From positions 1,353,501 through 1,417,500 of the forward strand of contig FSRD01000001.1 of NCBI GenBank assembly GCA_900129675.1: a stretch of DNA of 64,000 nt. Reading direction: 5' to 3'. Source of the DNA: Bradyrhizobium erythrophlei. Lineage in GTDB: Bacteria > Pseudomonadota > Alphaproteobacteria > Rhizobiales > Xanthobacteraceae. Below the pieces are notes generated by a model. It searched no databases. It was not told where the DNA came from and was given only the letters and a program-made list of their open reading frames with translations. The translations under genes and the position numbers were made by a program. Below are positions 51,348-59,440 of this stretch, in pieces; the stretch's first letter is position 1; each line of letters starts with the position of its first letter.

Positions 51348-52529
51348 TTATTCTCGGCCTTGCGCCGCGGAGGCGGTGCGTTCGCTCGCGGGAACCGCCG
51401 GCGCCGCCGCGGTCACGATGCGTGAGCCGGGCCGGAGCTTGTAGTGGCCGTCGACGACGATGGTTTCACCGGCAGCGAGGCCGCTCTCGATCAGCACCTC
51501 GCCGTGGCGGCTGGCGGCGATCCGCACGAGGTGGGTTTCCACCGTGGAATCCTGCCTGACTACGAAGGCGTAGCTGCCATTCGGTCCGTATTGCAGCGCG
51601 GATTCCGGCACGACCGGTCCGCGGCGGACGCCGAGCAGCAGCCGGGCGCTGACGAACTGGCCGGGCCAAAGCCGCCCGTCAAGATTTTGAAAGATCGCTT
51701 TGAGCCGGATCGAGCCTGTGCCTTGATCGATCTGGTTGTCGATCAGTTCGAGACGGCCTTCGGCAAGCTTGACGCGGTCGTCCTGGTCATACGCCGATAC
51801 GACAAGCGTCCCGCCGCGCATGGCATCGATGATTTCCGGGAGATATTTCTGTGGCAAGGTGAAAATCACGCTGATCGGCGTCGTTTGTGTGACGACGACA
51901 AGTCCGCTCGAATCGGAGGCATGAACAATGTTGCCCTGGTCGATCAGGCGGATGCCGGTGCGGCCGGCGAGTGGCGAGACGATCGTTGTATACCCTAGCT
52001 GCACGCGCGCATTGTCTATCACCGCCTGATCATGCGCGATCGCAGCTTGATACTGCGCGACCAGCGCTTCCTGGGTGTCGACGCTCTGGCGGGTGGCGTA
52101 CTCCTTGACCACGAGCTTGCTGTAACGTTCCAGATCGAGCTTGGCATTGGCGAGCAGCGCTTCGTCCCGCGCCTTGTCGGCTTCGGCTTGATGCAGTTGT
52201 GCCTCGTAAGGGCGCGGATCGATCTGCGCCATCACGTCGCCGACCTGTACATCCTGGCCTTCGCGAAAAGCGATCTTTTGCACCTCGCCGTCGACACGGA
52301 CTTTCACGGTTACGGTATTGTAGGCCTGGACCGTGCCAAGTCCCACGCGTGAAATCGCGAATTCCTGATCCTTCACCACACCGGCCGTCACTGGCACGGG
52401 CCGGGCAGGCGGCGTATTCGCGGCTGGTCTCATGACGCTGGACGGAATGCCTTCGCGCCACAGATAAGTGCCGGATGCCGCAAGCACGGCTGCAGACAGG
52501 CCCGCAATCCATAATTTAGCAAAGTTCAT
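51348..52529 (-). CDS. RND efflux membrane fusion protein (MdtA-like)
   Basis: The 393-residue protein starts at ATG 52529 with a membrane anchor (about 7-22). The lipoyl halves VGLGTVQAYNTVTVKVRVDG and LGYTTIVSPLAGRTGIRL flank a helical hairpin (about 95-165); a barrel domain and the IVVDGHYKLRPGSRI closing strand follow. It is the first gene of a two-gene unit with the RND permease. No regulator is adjacent; the LysR gene at 54063 is the nearest candidate but has other likely targets. Confidence 0.92.
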   Translation of the reverse strand: MNFAKLWIAGLSAAVLAASGTYLWREGIPSSVMRPAANTPPARPVPVTAGVVKDQEFAISRVGLGTVQAYNTVTVKVRVDGEVQKIAFREGQDVQVGDVMAQIDPRPYEAQLHQAEADKARDEALLANAKLDLERYSKLVVKEYATRQSVDTQEALVAQYQAAIAHDQAVIDNARVQLGYTTIVSPLAGRTGIRLIDQGNIVHASDSSGLVVVTQTTPISVIFTLPQKYLPEIIDAMRGGTLVVSAYDQDDRVKLAEGRLELIDNQIDQGTGSIRLKAIFQNLDGRLWPGQFVSARLLLGVRRGPVVPESALQYGPNGSYAFVVRQDSTVETHLVRIAASRHGEVLIESGLAAGETIVVDGHYKLRPGSRIVTAAAPAVPASERTASAAQGRE

Positions 52530-52609
52530 CCCGGTGATCCTTCATGGAAGGGGCTCGATAGAGTTTGGTTTTTATCCGTCTGGTGGCGCTTCCCTGGGAA
52601 CGGGATTAC

Positions 52610-53548
52610 TCAGGAATGCGCCGGTCCGCGCGGCTTGAACTTAGCGGCATGGAGCTTCACGAAGTCGCGCATGCTCGTCGGTGCTTCGCCGGTGAGCTTG
52701 CTCATGACGTCCGTCATGCGGTCGTAACGCCCCTGCCTGTTCAACTCGGTCATGGCCGAGAGATGGCTGACGACGTGTTCAGGAAACCCCGCCTGCCGAA
52801 GGCCTTCGCTCCACGCCGGGAGTGGCACATCGCGATACCGGATGGGCCTGCCGAGCGCCTCTGAGAAAACGCGCGCATAGTGCTCCACATCGGCGGATTC
52901 CGGCCCCGTCAGATCGTAGATTTGTCCGATATGCGGTGCGGGGTCGTTGAGGATCGCCGCTACCGCACGCGCCACATCGACCGCCGAGATCGGTGAGGTC
53001 TTGCCGCCGCCCATCGGCAGCGCCAACTCGTTGGAGGCCCTTACACCGGCGGCGGCGAGCATAAGAAAGAAGCCCTCAAGGAAGACTGTCGGCCGCACCG
53101 TGACGACCGGCAGTCCCGACCAGGACAGGGCCTGCTCCGCCAGCCAGTGTAGCTTGTGCTGCGGGCTGTTGGTGGTCTCGCTGATGCTCATCTGCGTGAC
53201 CGTCATCTGCGACATGTTCACGAAAGCCTCGACGCCGTGGTGGCGCGCCACTGCGGCGGTGTTGATCGTGGCTTCCAGGTATGCCGCCGAGACAGACATT
53301 CCGAAATAGATGCGCCGGCAACCTTCGACGGCGCGGTGCATCGAGGCGAGGTCCGTCAGGTCGCCCTGCACGACCTCTGCGCCGAGCCGTCGTAGGGCTT
53401 CGGCGCGCTTGTCCTCACGCCGGACCAAGGCGCGCACCTTGTGCCCCCTTGCAAGCAGGAATTCGGTGAGGTTGCGGCCGATGCCGCCCACAGCGCCGGC
53501 TGCTCCGGTCACGAGGATCGGGTTGTCGTGTTTATGTTTCGTCGTCAT
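52610..53548 (-). CDS. NmrA-like NAD(P)H-binding reductase / SDR
   Basis: The 312-residue protein starts at ATG 53548. The Rossmann motif VTGAAGAVGGIGRNL (about 14-28), the basic patch ALVRREDKRAEAL (NADP preference likely) and VVQGDLTD place it among NmrA/HSCARG-type atypical short-chain dehydrogenases. The catalytic Tyr-x-x-x-Lys is not evident, as is common in NmrA proteins, which can act as redox sensors. Its start faces the tetR pseudogene and the TetR-type operator at 53662, so it may belong to the TetR regulon described for 58606-59154. Confidence 0.8.
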   Translation of the reverse strand: MTTKHKHDNPILVTGAAGAVGGIGRNLTEFLLARGHKVRALVRREDKRAEALRRLGAEVVQGDLTDLASMHRAVEGCRRIYFGMSVSAAYLEATINTAAVARHHGVEAFVNMSQMTVTQMSISETTNSPQHKLHWLAEQALSWSGLPVVTVRPTVFLEGFFLMLAAAGVRASNELALPMGGGKTSPISAVDVARAVAAILNDPAPHIGQIYDLTGPESADVEHYARVFSEALGRPIRYRDVPLPAWSEGLRQAGFPEHVVSHLSAMTELNRQGRYDRMTDVMSKLTGEAPTSMRDFVKLHAAKFKPRGPAHS

Positions 53549-53661
53549 GTCGCTGACCTTGGGTTACGTTCAAAAGATGGACTGGCGGCCCGGCCTGCGC
53601 CGGGGTTTTCGCGGGAAGCGCCATTGGCTCGCTCCTGAAAACAGGGTTATTATTTACACGA

Positions 53662-53676
53662 CGTATAACTTATACG
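53662..53676. promoter_or_regulatory. TetR-type operator, copy A
   Basis: CGTATAACTTATACG is a perfect 15-bp palindrome around a central C. The identical 15 bases occur at 58571-58585 before the intact tetR gene. It lies between the divergent SDR gene and the tetR pseudogene. Confidence 0.75.
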
Positions 53677-53696
53677 ACGTAAAAGCAAGAGGGCCG

Positions 53697-53952
53697 ATGC
53701 CGCGAAACGCCGATCCGGAGCTGCCTCACAGGATCTTGAACGGGCGACGAGGAGGCCGTGACGATCCGCGGCGTGGCAGCGGAAGCAGCCACCACGACAC
53801 CGACGGTCTATAGCTACTATGCCGACCGGGAGGCGCTCCTGACGGCGTTGCGCGCGCTCGCCTTTCAGCGCTTCTCGGCCGATGCGCGGAGGGGCGAAAT
53901 CGAACGATACACCACCGATCTCTTGCGCGCCGGTGTCGATGAAAGTTGGTGA
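53697..53952 (+). pseudogene. tetR pseudogene, duplicate of 58606-59154
   Basis: From ATG 53697 the sequence is nearly identical to the intact tetR at 58606 (PRNADPELPHRIL), but about 27 bases are lost after codon 14 (frameshift), about 125 bases are lost after QRFSA, and the C-terminal half after AGVDES is absent. An internal ATG at 53758 would give only 64 residues with part of the HTH. Upstream, the first codons of a divergent DUF2798 gene (MALPAK near 53625) also remain, followed by a hairpin like the one after the intact DUF2798 gene. This marks a decayed copy of the whole divergent pair. Confidence 0.85.
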
Positions 53953-54038
53953 CGCGTGCTCAAGGGTCTGGCCGCCTGCGGGCGTTGAGCTATCAGCTTT
54001 CGAAATTTGCGGCGACGTGGCAGAATCGAAACCTGTCC

Positions 54039-54053
54039 TTCCGAATTTTGGAA
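54039..54053. promoter_or_regulatory. Putative LysR box, copy 1
   Basis: TTCCGAATTTTGGAA is an inverted repeat with T-N11-A form, directly before the LysR-type gene (start 54063). A 13/15 identical site lies at 56208-56222, and the bases just upstream (AATCGAAA-like) are also similar. Confidence 0.6.
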
Positions 54054-54062
54054 GAGGATGCG

Positions 54063-54977
54063 ATGGATCGCCTGGAAGCGATGTCGACTTTCCTGGTTGT
54101 GGTCGAGGCCGGTAGCCTGTCCGCCGCCGCGCGTCGATTGAAGACGCCTCTCACAACGGTCAGCCGCAAGGTCTCGGAGCTTGAGTCTCACCTGCGGACC
54201 AAGCTGTTCAGCCGGTCGAGCCGACAACTGGTGCTCACTGATGCGGGCAGCTCCTATCTGGCCGCATGTAAGCGCATTCTCGCGGACGTGACCGAAGCCG
54301 AGCGTACGGCATCCGGTGAGTATACCGCGCCGACAGGCGAGCTGACTGTGACGACCCCAATCGGTCTTGGGCGCACCATCCTCATGCCTATGATGGCGGA
54401 TTTCCTCAAGGCCTATCCGGATATCAAGGCCAGAATGATCCCGACCGATCGCGTGCCGAATCTGATTCAGGAGCAGATCGATGTCGGGGTACGTATCGGC
54501 GCATTGCCGGACAGCAGCCTAATTGCGATACCGGTTGGCACGACGCGCCGCGTGGTCTGCGCCAGTCCCGCCTATCTGGCGGCTCGCGGGGCGCCGCGTA
54601 CGCCGGAAGATCTAGCCAGGCATGATTGCATCCATTATGCCGCCTTTGCGGCACCCGATGTCTGGACATTCGTCAGAGACAAGGCGACCATTGCGGTGCC
54701 CGTGAATCCGCGGCTCGTTGTCGGCAGCGCTGAGGCCGCGTATGCTGCAGCCCGCGCCGGTATCGGAATTGCACTCGCGTTCGCCTATCAACTCCAGGCA
54801 ACTCCGGAGGGCGGAGCTTTGACGACCGTGCTCGATGATTTCCAGCCCGCACCACGGCCGGTCAACCTTGTGTACGCGGCTAACCGGTTTCTGCCAATCA
54901 AGGTGCGCGCCTTCCTCGACTTTGCAACGCCACGGCTGAGGCGAGTCTTCGCGGAGTCCAAGCCGCCGCATCGCTAA
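54063..54977 (+). CDS. LysR-family transcriptional regulator
   Basis: The 304-residue protein is placed at ATG 54063 (MDRLEAMSTF), the usual start of the AaeR/DsdC-like LysR branch. The N-terminal winged HTH (about 1-60: FLVVVEAGSLSAAARRLKTP, VSRKVSELE) precedes a linker helix and an effector domain (about 90-300). It probably recognises the TTCC-N7-GGAA dyads found before its own gene and before the small operon at 56108-54993, which ends convergent with it 16 bases downstream. Confidence 0.9.
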   Translation: MDRLEAMSTFLVVVEAGSLSAAARRLKTPLTTVSRKVSELESHLRTKLFSRSSRQLVLTDAGSSYLAACKRILADVTEAERTASGEYTAPTGELTVTTPIGLGRTILMPMMADFLKAYPDIKARMIPTDRVPNLIQEQIDVGVRIGALPDSSLIAIPVGTTRRVVCASPAYLAARGAPRTPEDLARHDCIHYAAFAAPDVWTFVRDKATIAVPVNPRLVVGSAEAAYAAARAGIGIALAFAYQLQATPEGGALTTVLDDFQPAPRPVNLVYAANRFLPIKVRAFLDFATPRLRRVFAESKPPHR

Positions 54978-54992
54978 GTGGGATACGCTTGG

Positions 54993-55478
54993 CTATGGCC
55001 CGACGGCCACGGCCACCATCTCGCGGCGCCTCAAGGTACTGTTCCGGACCTCGATCGCCTTGACCGAGTTTTCAAAAGCCGTTTCCAATACGCGCTTGCC
55101 AAGGCCCCCGAGCACGAGCCCGAGCACCCACCCCTTGAGGTTCTTGCCGTCACGTACGACGACGACGTCAATGTCGGTTGCGCCGTCGGACCGACGCGTG
55201 AAGGTGTAGGTGTGGCCTGATGCGCCTCCCCAGAGGTTGGAGTCGGTCGTGGTGAGGACGACGCGGTTAGGATCGGACCAGTCATAGTGCAGGCGTTCCC
55301 AGATGCCGCCCGAGCCCTCCGTGACGTCCGCCTCCGAGCGGCCTAAGTGGTGCACCTTGAGGTACGCGTCGGCGCTGTTGCCAAAGAGATTCGAGCGTCC
55401 GGGCCCGAAGTCGGTGAGGCCGGCAATGTACTGCTCGGGCGTTGCAGTGGTCGTCTGATGCAGATGAATCGTGGACAT
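54993..55478 (-). CDS. SRPBCC-fold (polyketide cyclase/START-like) protein
   Basis: The 161-residue protein starts at ATG 55478. The pattern TATPEQYIAGLTDFGPGRSN, WERLHYDWSDPNRVVL and the long C-terminal helix (about 125-150) fits the SRPBCC/Bet v1 fold, which binds hydrophobic ligands. It carries no signal peptide. It is the last of three closely spaced minus-strand genes behind the second LysR-type box. Confidence 0.75.
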   Translation of the reverse strand: MSTIHLHQTTTATPEQYIAGLTDFGPGRSNLFGNSADAYLKVHHLGRSEADVTEGSGGIWERLHYDWSDPNRVVLTTTDSNLWGGASGHTYTFTRRSDGATDIDVVVVRDGKNLKGWVLGLVLGGLGKRVLETAFENSVKAIEVRNSTLRRREMVAVAVGP

Positions 55479-55534
55479 GCGCGTGGCTTCCTTATTCCAT
55501 GCCTTTTAACGAATGCGCCGGTTGACCTCGAAAT

Positions 55535-55858
55535 TCAGTTCGAGGCCGCGTTCGCCTTGCGGACGAGCACGCTATCGCCCTGGCGGGTGATTTCGAGCGC
55601 ACCCGCCTGCGGTGTCGAGAGAACCACGCGCTGGCCGGGCGCAAGAACAGACACGACACGGATCGGCGTTCCCGCCTTGCCTTCCGCGAGAGTAGTGACA
55701 ACATGAAGCCCATCATGCTCGGCCGTGTAGTAGGCGACGCCCGATACTTCGCCAAGGTCGATGCTCTTGGCCTCAATCGGACGCAGACCATCAGCATGGG
55801 CGTTCGTCAGAGCAGCAAAAGCGAATGTGGTTGCGATAAGCACGTTGCGGATTGACAT
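55535..55858 (-). CDS. Small exported hypothetical protein
   Basis: The 107-residue protein is placed at ATG 55858 (MSIRNVLIAT), with a signal peptide cleaved after AHA (about residue 22). The mature 85 residues look all-beta (VSGVAYYTAEHDGLHVVTTL, VVLSTPQAGALEI) and contain no cysteine. Similar short periplasmic proteins are common in Bradyrhizobium, without known function. It lies 56 bases upstream of the SRPBCC gene and 61 bases after the small gene at 55920. Confidence 0.7.
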   Translation of the reverse strand: MSIRNVLIATTFAFAALTNAHADGLRPIEAKSIDLGEVSGVAYYTAEHDGLHVVTTLAEGKAGTPIRVVSVLAPGQRVVLSTPQAGALEITRQGDSVLVRKANAASN

Positions 55859-55919
55859 GATGCTCTCCTTCTGTTTGCGACAAATGTGTAGTGGCTGCGG
55901 AGTATGGCGATGTTGTTGA

Positions 55920-56108
55920 TCACAACAGAATGTGGTCGCCGCGCTGAACATTGGGCCCCGTGGCGCTGCGCGTTATTGGCGTCTGGTCTCGCTGCCCGTT
56001 GATCGGATTAGACGGCGGGAAAACGCTGTCGTACATCGCGCGGGCTTCTTGAATCAGGCGGAGTCGCTCGCGCTCGGCCTTTGGGATGAATTGGATAACC
56101 TGACCCAT
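55920..56108 (-). CDS. Small conserved hypothetical protein
   Basis: The 62-residue protein is placed at ATG 56108 (MGQVIQFIPK). A basic-acidic helix (KAERERLRLIQEARAMYDSV) is followed by a disordered tail. Homologues with the same opening are, from memory, frequent in Bradyrhizobium; no function is known. It is the first gene after the second putative LysR box, 100 bases upstream, and begins a three-gene unit with 55858 and 55478. Confidence 0.6.
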   Translation of the reverse strand: MGQVIQFIPKAERERLRLIQEARAMYDSVFPPSNPINGQRDQTPITRSATGPNVQRGDHILL

Positions 56109-56207
56109 GTTCGCCTCCGACTGCAAAATGCCGCGCTCTGGCGGCGTCTTCGCTGTGAAATGGGCGGAAGAGCGTGTGTCAACAGGTGCGCAAATCGGAA
56201 AGAGCCC

Positions 56208-56222
56208 TTCCAAATTCTGGAA
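56208..56222. promoter_or_regulatory. Putative LysR box, copy 2
   Basis: TTCCAAATTCTGGAA matches the site at 54039-54053 at 13 of 15 positions. It is 100 bases upstream of the minus-strand start at 56108. Confidence 0.6.
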
Positions 56223-56566
56223 AGCCCAGACCGAGAGAGGTTTCGGTCAGGCCGAAATAGCGCGCAAACAAGCGTTGCAGTGCAGACATTGCGAAGGGAC
56301 GAGGTCCGCTAGAGAGTCGTCTTCCCTGGCATTCAGTATCGCGGCCAGTGAGCGCAGGCCCGTGACGAAAGTCTGCAAGCGCCAATGCGCCGGCAGCGTC
56401 AACCACAGATGATAACATTTCTCGTTGGTCTGCATTTCGAAACCCGAAAGACGATTGGCCGCGAGTTTCTGACGCGCGCGCATCGAGGCGCTTCAGCCTT
56501 GTCAGCTCGGCAACCGCAAGGACGCTGAAGCCGAAGAGTTCTGCGTTTCAGAACTATTGTACTGTT
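56223..56566. other. Intergenic stretch without recognised gene
   Basis: This 344-base region separates the small operon from the low-G+C lipoprotein gene. One minus-strand frame (56247-56483) has no recognisable domain. I see nothing I can support. Confidence 0.5.
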
Positions 56567-57022
56567 CTATTTGAAAAGAAAAGGACTGACTGAAACGAGC
56601 GCCGTTCTGTCGGCCGTTTGCTTCACTCTAAATTCTATTTCTTTTTCCGCGCTTATATCTAAAACGGTAACCGACAGCATCCCAATGCAAGTGACTTCTC
56701 GCGTTGCCTTGTCCTTTGACTTCGTGAGTGTCGTGGCATCCAAGCTGTAAACTGCGCCTTTTTTTGCACCGTCCAAAATCGCCAATTTTTCAATTTCCGA
56801 TTTTGCGGCATTCATCATTGCGTCAAGCGAACTCGAGTTCTTGATAGCAAAAGTCACCAGTGCATTATTTTCATCGTCCGAAAATACCTTAAGTACCGAA
56901 CTGCGGGCATCCAAAGAACGACACTCGTGTTCCGCTACTTGGTCCGCTTCTCCACAGCCGCTCAACAAAAGCAGCAGAAAGAAGCGTGCCAGAAACGCCT
57001 GTCCTTCCCTAATAAATCTCAT
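56567..57022 (-). CDS. Putative lipoprotein of unknown function
   Basis: The 151-residue protein is placed at ATG 57022 (MRFIREGQAF), overlapping the hydrolase stop by 14 bases. A signal peptide ends in the lipobox LLSGC (Cys at about residue 23), so it is probably a lipid-anchored periplasmic protein. The mature domain alternates beta strands and a central helix (SLDAMMNAAKSEIEKLAILD), with two further cysteines. I do not recognise the family. A+T content is clearly higher than in neighbours and codon use differs, as in the adjoining hydrolase gene, which suggests acquisition together. Confidence 0.65.
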   Translation of the reverse strand: MRFIREGQAFLARFFLLLLLSGCGEADQVAEHECRSLDARSSVLKVFSDDENNALVTFAIKNSSSLDAMMNAAKSEIEKLAILDGAKKGAVYSLDATTLTKSKDKATREVTCIGMLSVTVLDISAEKEIEFRVKQTADRTALVSVSPFLFK

Positions 57023-58187
57023 TGGACTGACCGTCGACCCTGACGTCTCGAGGCCTTGTCGGCCGCATCGCCCCTCGCAACCAGTCAAAAACGTATTCGT
57101 GAACCAAAGTTGGGTTGTCAACGTGGTCAGGAAACGAGCCCGTTTCTTCCGGCGCAAAAACCTTCAAATGAGCGGCTAATTGTGCGCTACGCGCGACATC
57201 GAGGAGAGACAAGGCATCCCGGACGGCTAGCCTGTCCTGAGCTCCGATTGTAACGAGGTAGGGACAGCCGATGGTCGGCAGCGGCCCGGCGAGTAGAAGT
57301 CGCGCAGTTAGCCAAGAATCGATAAACGTATCGTCGACTTTCTTCAGCCGTCTCTCCACGAACATACGCTCCCGGTAGTCCCATAAGCCGCCATCGCACA
57401 CTGCAGCAGCAATACGGCGGTCGCGTGCGGCGCATTGGGTTGCATAGGCTCCGCCTAATCCGATGCCATATATGGCCAGTCTCGAACCATCCACGTCAGA
57501 TCGATCCCAAAGGTAATCGATCCAATGGCTGGTCACATCCTCGACTTCGACGATTGATTCTATTGCGTTCGTATCCCTAATGCCTGTTCCCGCACCGATG
57601 ACATCAACGAGAAGAACAGAATAGCCGCTCTCGGATGCAATTCGTGGAATTGAGCACAGCAAGTCTTCCTTGAAATCATCCGTGCTGCCCACGCAAACTA
57701 CGACCGGCTGCCGCGCAATTCCGTTCGCACGCAGGTAGTACGCCTCCATCGTGTTTTTTCCGAAAGGTATCTGCAATACCTCACTTTTGGGAACAGAATT
57801 CTCCAGATATAACCGCGCACATTTGCGCATATCGAGGATTGCAGCTCTCCTCCTTTCGTCTTCCGCCGCTAGAAAGAGCCCGGAAGTTCTATAGTAGTTC
57901 GATGCCCTCAACCAATTTGAGGTGGCCGCCTGAAGGCTTCTACGTTCGAACGCTCGGTCAGCGCGTGCTCGGTTCGTCTCAGCTAGTTGGTTCCATGCAC
58001 GAAACCAGCTCTCGCCGTCCCCGGGCACAATATTCTTTGAAGCTGAAATGCATTCAGAGATAGTGGCGGCGCCACCTTGTGCGGTCGCCAGCACGCGCAC
58101 GAAGAAGTAGGAATACTCCTCGCTGTCAGGCCAGGGGCGCCAACCCCATTCCGGCATCTCAGGAAAGGACGGATCCATCCGGCTCAC
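57009..58187 (-). CDS. Alpha/beta-hydrolase-fold protein lacking the nucleophile serine
   Basis: The 392-residue protein starts at ATG 58187. An N-terminal helical domain (about 35-115, with SWFRAWNQLAETNRARADRA and LRASNYYRTSGLFL) followed by a hydrolase core is the plan of the Ayg1/2,6-dihydroxypseudooxynicotine hydrolase-like family. The nucleophile elbow normally GxSxGG is GIGLGG, with Gly243 in place of Ser. Candidate Asp318 (GAQDRL) and His355 (PDHVDN) remain. It may be a pseudoenzyme or use another mechanism, as proposed for FrsA-type relatives. The gene is A+T rich relative to its neighbours and overlaps the lipoprotein gene. Confidence 0.75.
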   Translation of the reverse strand: MSRMDPSFPEMPEWGWRPWPDSEEYSYFFVRVLATAQGGAATISECISASKNIVPGDGESWFRAWNQLAETNRARADRAFERRSLQAATSNWLRASNYYRTSGLFLAAEDERRRAAILDMRKCARLYLENSVPKSEVLQIPFGKNTMEAYYLRANGIARQPVVVCVGSTDDFKEDLLCSIPRIASESGYSVLLVDVIGAGTGIRDTNAIESIVEVEDVTSHWIDYLWDRSDVDGSRLAIYGIGLGGAYATQCAARDRRIAAAVCDGGLWDYRERMFVERRLKKVDDTFIDSWLTARLLLAGPLPTIGCPYLVTIGAQDRLAVRDALSLLDVARSAQLAAHLKVFAPEETGSFPDHVDNPTLVHEYVFDWLRGAMRPTRPRDVRVDGQSNEIY

Positions 58188-58254
58188 ACAACGGCTCGAT
58201 GGGAAAGAAAAGTACCATCCGGGGTACGACCCGGAGCGATCGCGAACATTTCGA

Positions 58255-58279
58255 CCCCGGTTTGCGCCGGGGTTTTTTT
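58255..58279 (+). terminator. Hairpin with T run
   Basis: CCCCGGTTTGCGCCGGGG is followed by seven T on the plus strand. It lies between the starts and ends of two minus-strand genes, so as drawn it would stop plus-strand transcripts. A related hairpin lies at about 53590-53610 in the duplicated locus. Confidence 0.55.
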
Positions 58280-58295
58280 GTGCGGCGATCTGACC

Positions 58296-58532
58296 TTAGC
58301 GCGGCGGCAATCCGGCCTGCCGCATGACGAAGCGCTGGATCCGCGGGATGACTATAATCAACATCGGCACGACCACGACGTAGCTTGTTGCCGCGGCCCT
58401 CAGCCAGCGCATGACGAAATCCGGCTGGAAGCCGTAATTCAGGGCAAGACCGACGAACGACATGCTGGTCGAGGTGATCAGGCCGGTGATCGAGGAGATG
58501 GTGGGTCCGATCAGTTTCGGGGAAAGGGCCAT
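58296..58532 (-). CDS. DUF2798-family small membrane protein
   Basis: The 78-residue protein starts at ATG 58532. Two membrane helices (about 8-32 and 47-70) with the SSITGLITSTSMSFVGLALN and WLRAAATSYVVVVPMLI segments match DUF2798 (PF11391). Function is unknown. It is divergent from the intact tetR gene across the CGTATAACTTATACG operator, so it is the likely target of that repressor. A decayed copy of its first codons remains near 53625. Confidence 0.8.
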   Translation of the reverse strand: MALSPKLIGPTISSITGLITSTSMSFVGLALNYGFQPDFVMRWLRAAATSYVVVVPMLIIVIPRIQRFVMRQAGLPPR

Positions 58533-58570
58533 TTGCTTGCTCCTGGGAACGGGGTTATTATTTTATACAA

Positions 58571-58585
58571 CGTATAACTTATACG
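58571..58585. promoter_or_regulatory. TetR-type operator, copy B
   Basis: CGTATAACTTATACG, identical to 53662-53676, lies between the divergent DUF2798 and tetR genes, 38 and 20 bases from their starts. Confidence 0.8.
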
Positions 58586-58605
58586 CCGTTAAAGCAAGAG
58601 GACCG

Positions 58606-59154
58606 ATGCCGCGAACCGCCGATCCGGAGCTGCCTCACAGGATCTTGAAGGCCGCCGACGCCCTGTGGCAGTCGGGCGGCGAGGAGGCCGTGACGATCCG
58701 CGGCGTGGCGTCGGAAGCAGCCACCACGACGCCGACGGTTTATAGCTACTACGCCGACCGGGAGGCACTGCTGACGGCGTTGCGCGCGCTCGCCTTTCAG
58801 CGCTTCTCGGCTCACCTCGCAAAATCGCGAGACTTCCAGGACGTCTGCGTACGACATCTCGAGTTCGGGACCAGCCACCCCCGCGATTATGAACTGCTCT
58901 ATGGGCGCGGCTGGATGGAGCGTGTGACAGGGGACGCACAGAAAGGCGAGATCGAACGATACACCACCCATCTCGTGCGCGCCGGTGTCGACGAAAGCAG
59001 GGCCCCGCGCGTCGCGTATCCGATCATGATGATGCTGCACGGCGTGGTGATGCATCGGCTGTTGAACAAGAAGCCGAGTCCCCTCGGCCGGGCGATTGCT
59101 GCAGCCTGTCTCGAGGCTTGCATGACGTTGCTCGAAAGCGCGCGGCAGGGGTAA
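58606..59154 (+). CDS. TetR-family transcriptional regulator
   Basis: The 182-residue protein is placed at ATG 58606 (MPRTADPELP); frames further upstream run through the operator. The HTH (about 10-55: ADALWQSGGEEAVTIRGVA, TPTVYSYYADREALL) is followed by a helical effector domain with a TetR_C-type ending. It likely represses itself and the divergent DUF2798 gene through the palindrome at 58571. Since an identical palindrome lies before the SDR gene at 53548, it may control that gene too. A broken copy of this gene is at 53697-53952. Confidence 0.9.
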   Translation: MPRTADPELPHRILKAADALWQSGGEEAVTIRGVASEAATTTPTVYSYYADREALLTALRALAFQRFSAHLAKSRDFQDVCVRHLEFGTSHPRDYELLYGRGWMERVTGDAQKGEIERYTTHLVRAGVDESRAPRVAYPIMMMLHGVVMHRLLNKKPSPLGRAIAAACLEACMTLLESARQG

Positions 59155-59440
59155 TAGCCGCAGCCGTCGACGATCGCAGTGGCCAGCTTCTCAATGCACC
59201 ATAGCTCGAACTGGATGGCGAGCCTTGATGGCGTTACATACCGGATCGCTGGAACCATCCATCGGTTAGATGACGACTTTCCTGTGAACCTTCCAGCACG
59301 AACCTCGCATCGATAGGAAGGAAGCTTTCTGCAGGCGGCGCAGAAGCCGAGAAGGCGACACGGCCATCCGCGAACCAACTTGGAAAGTGACGTAAAGCGA
59401 TCGCTGCCGACCCGACCGGGCACAGATCGGGAAGCCGCGC

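Noticed and set aside
55910..55930. TTGATCA-containing sequence as an FNR/FixK box
   Set aside because: Only one half matches TTGAT-N4-ATCAA, and it lies at the end of a gene rather than at a promoter.
56247..56483. Minus-strand 78-codon frame between the small operon and the lipoprotein gene
   Set aside because: Composition is not clearly coding, and no family is recognised.
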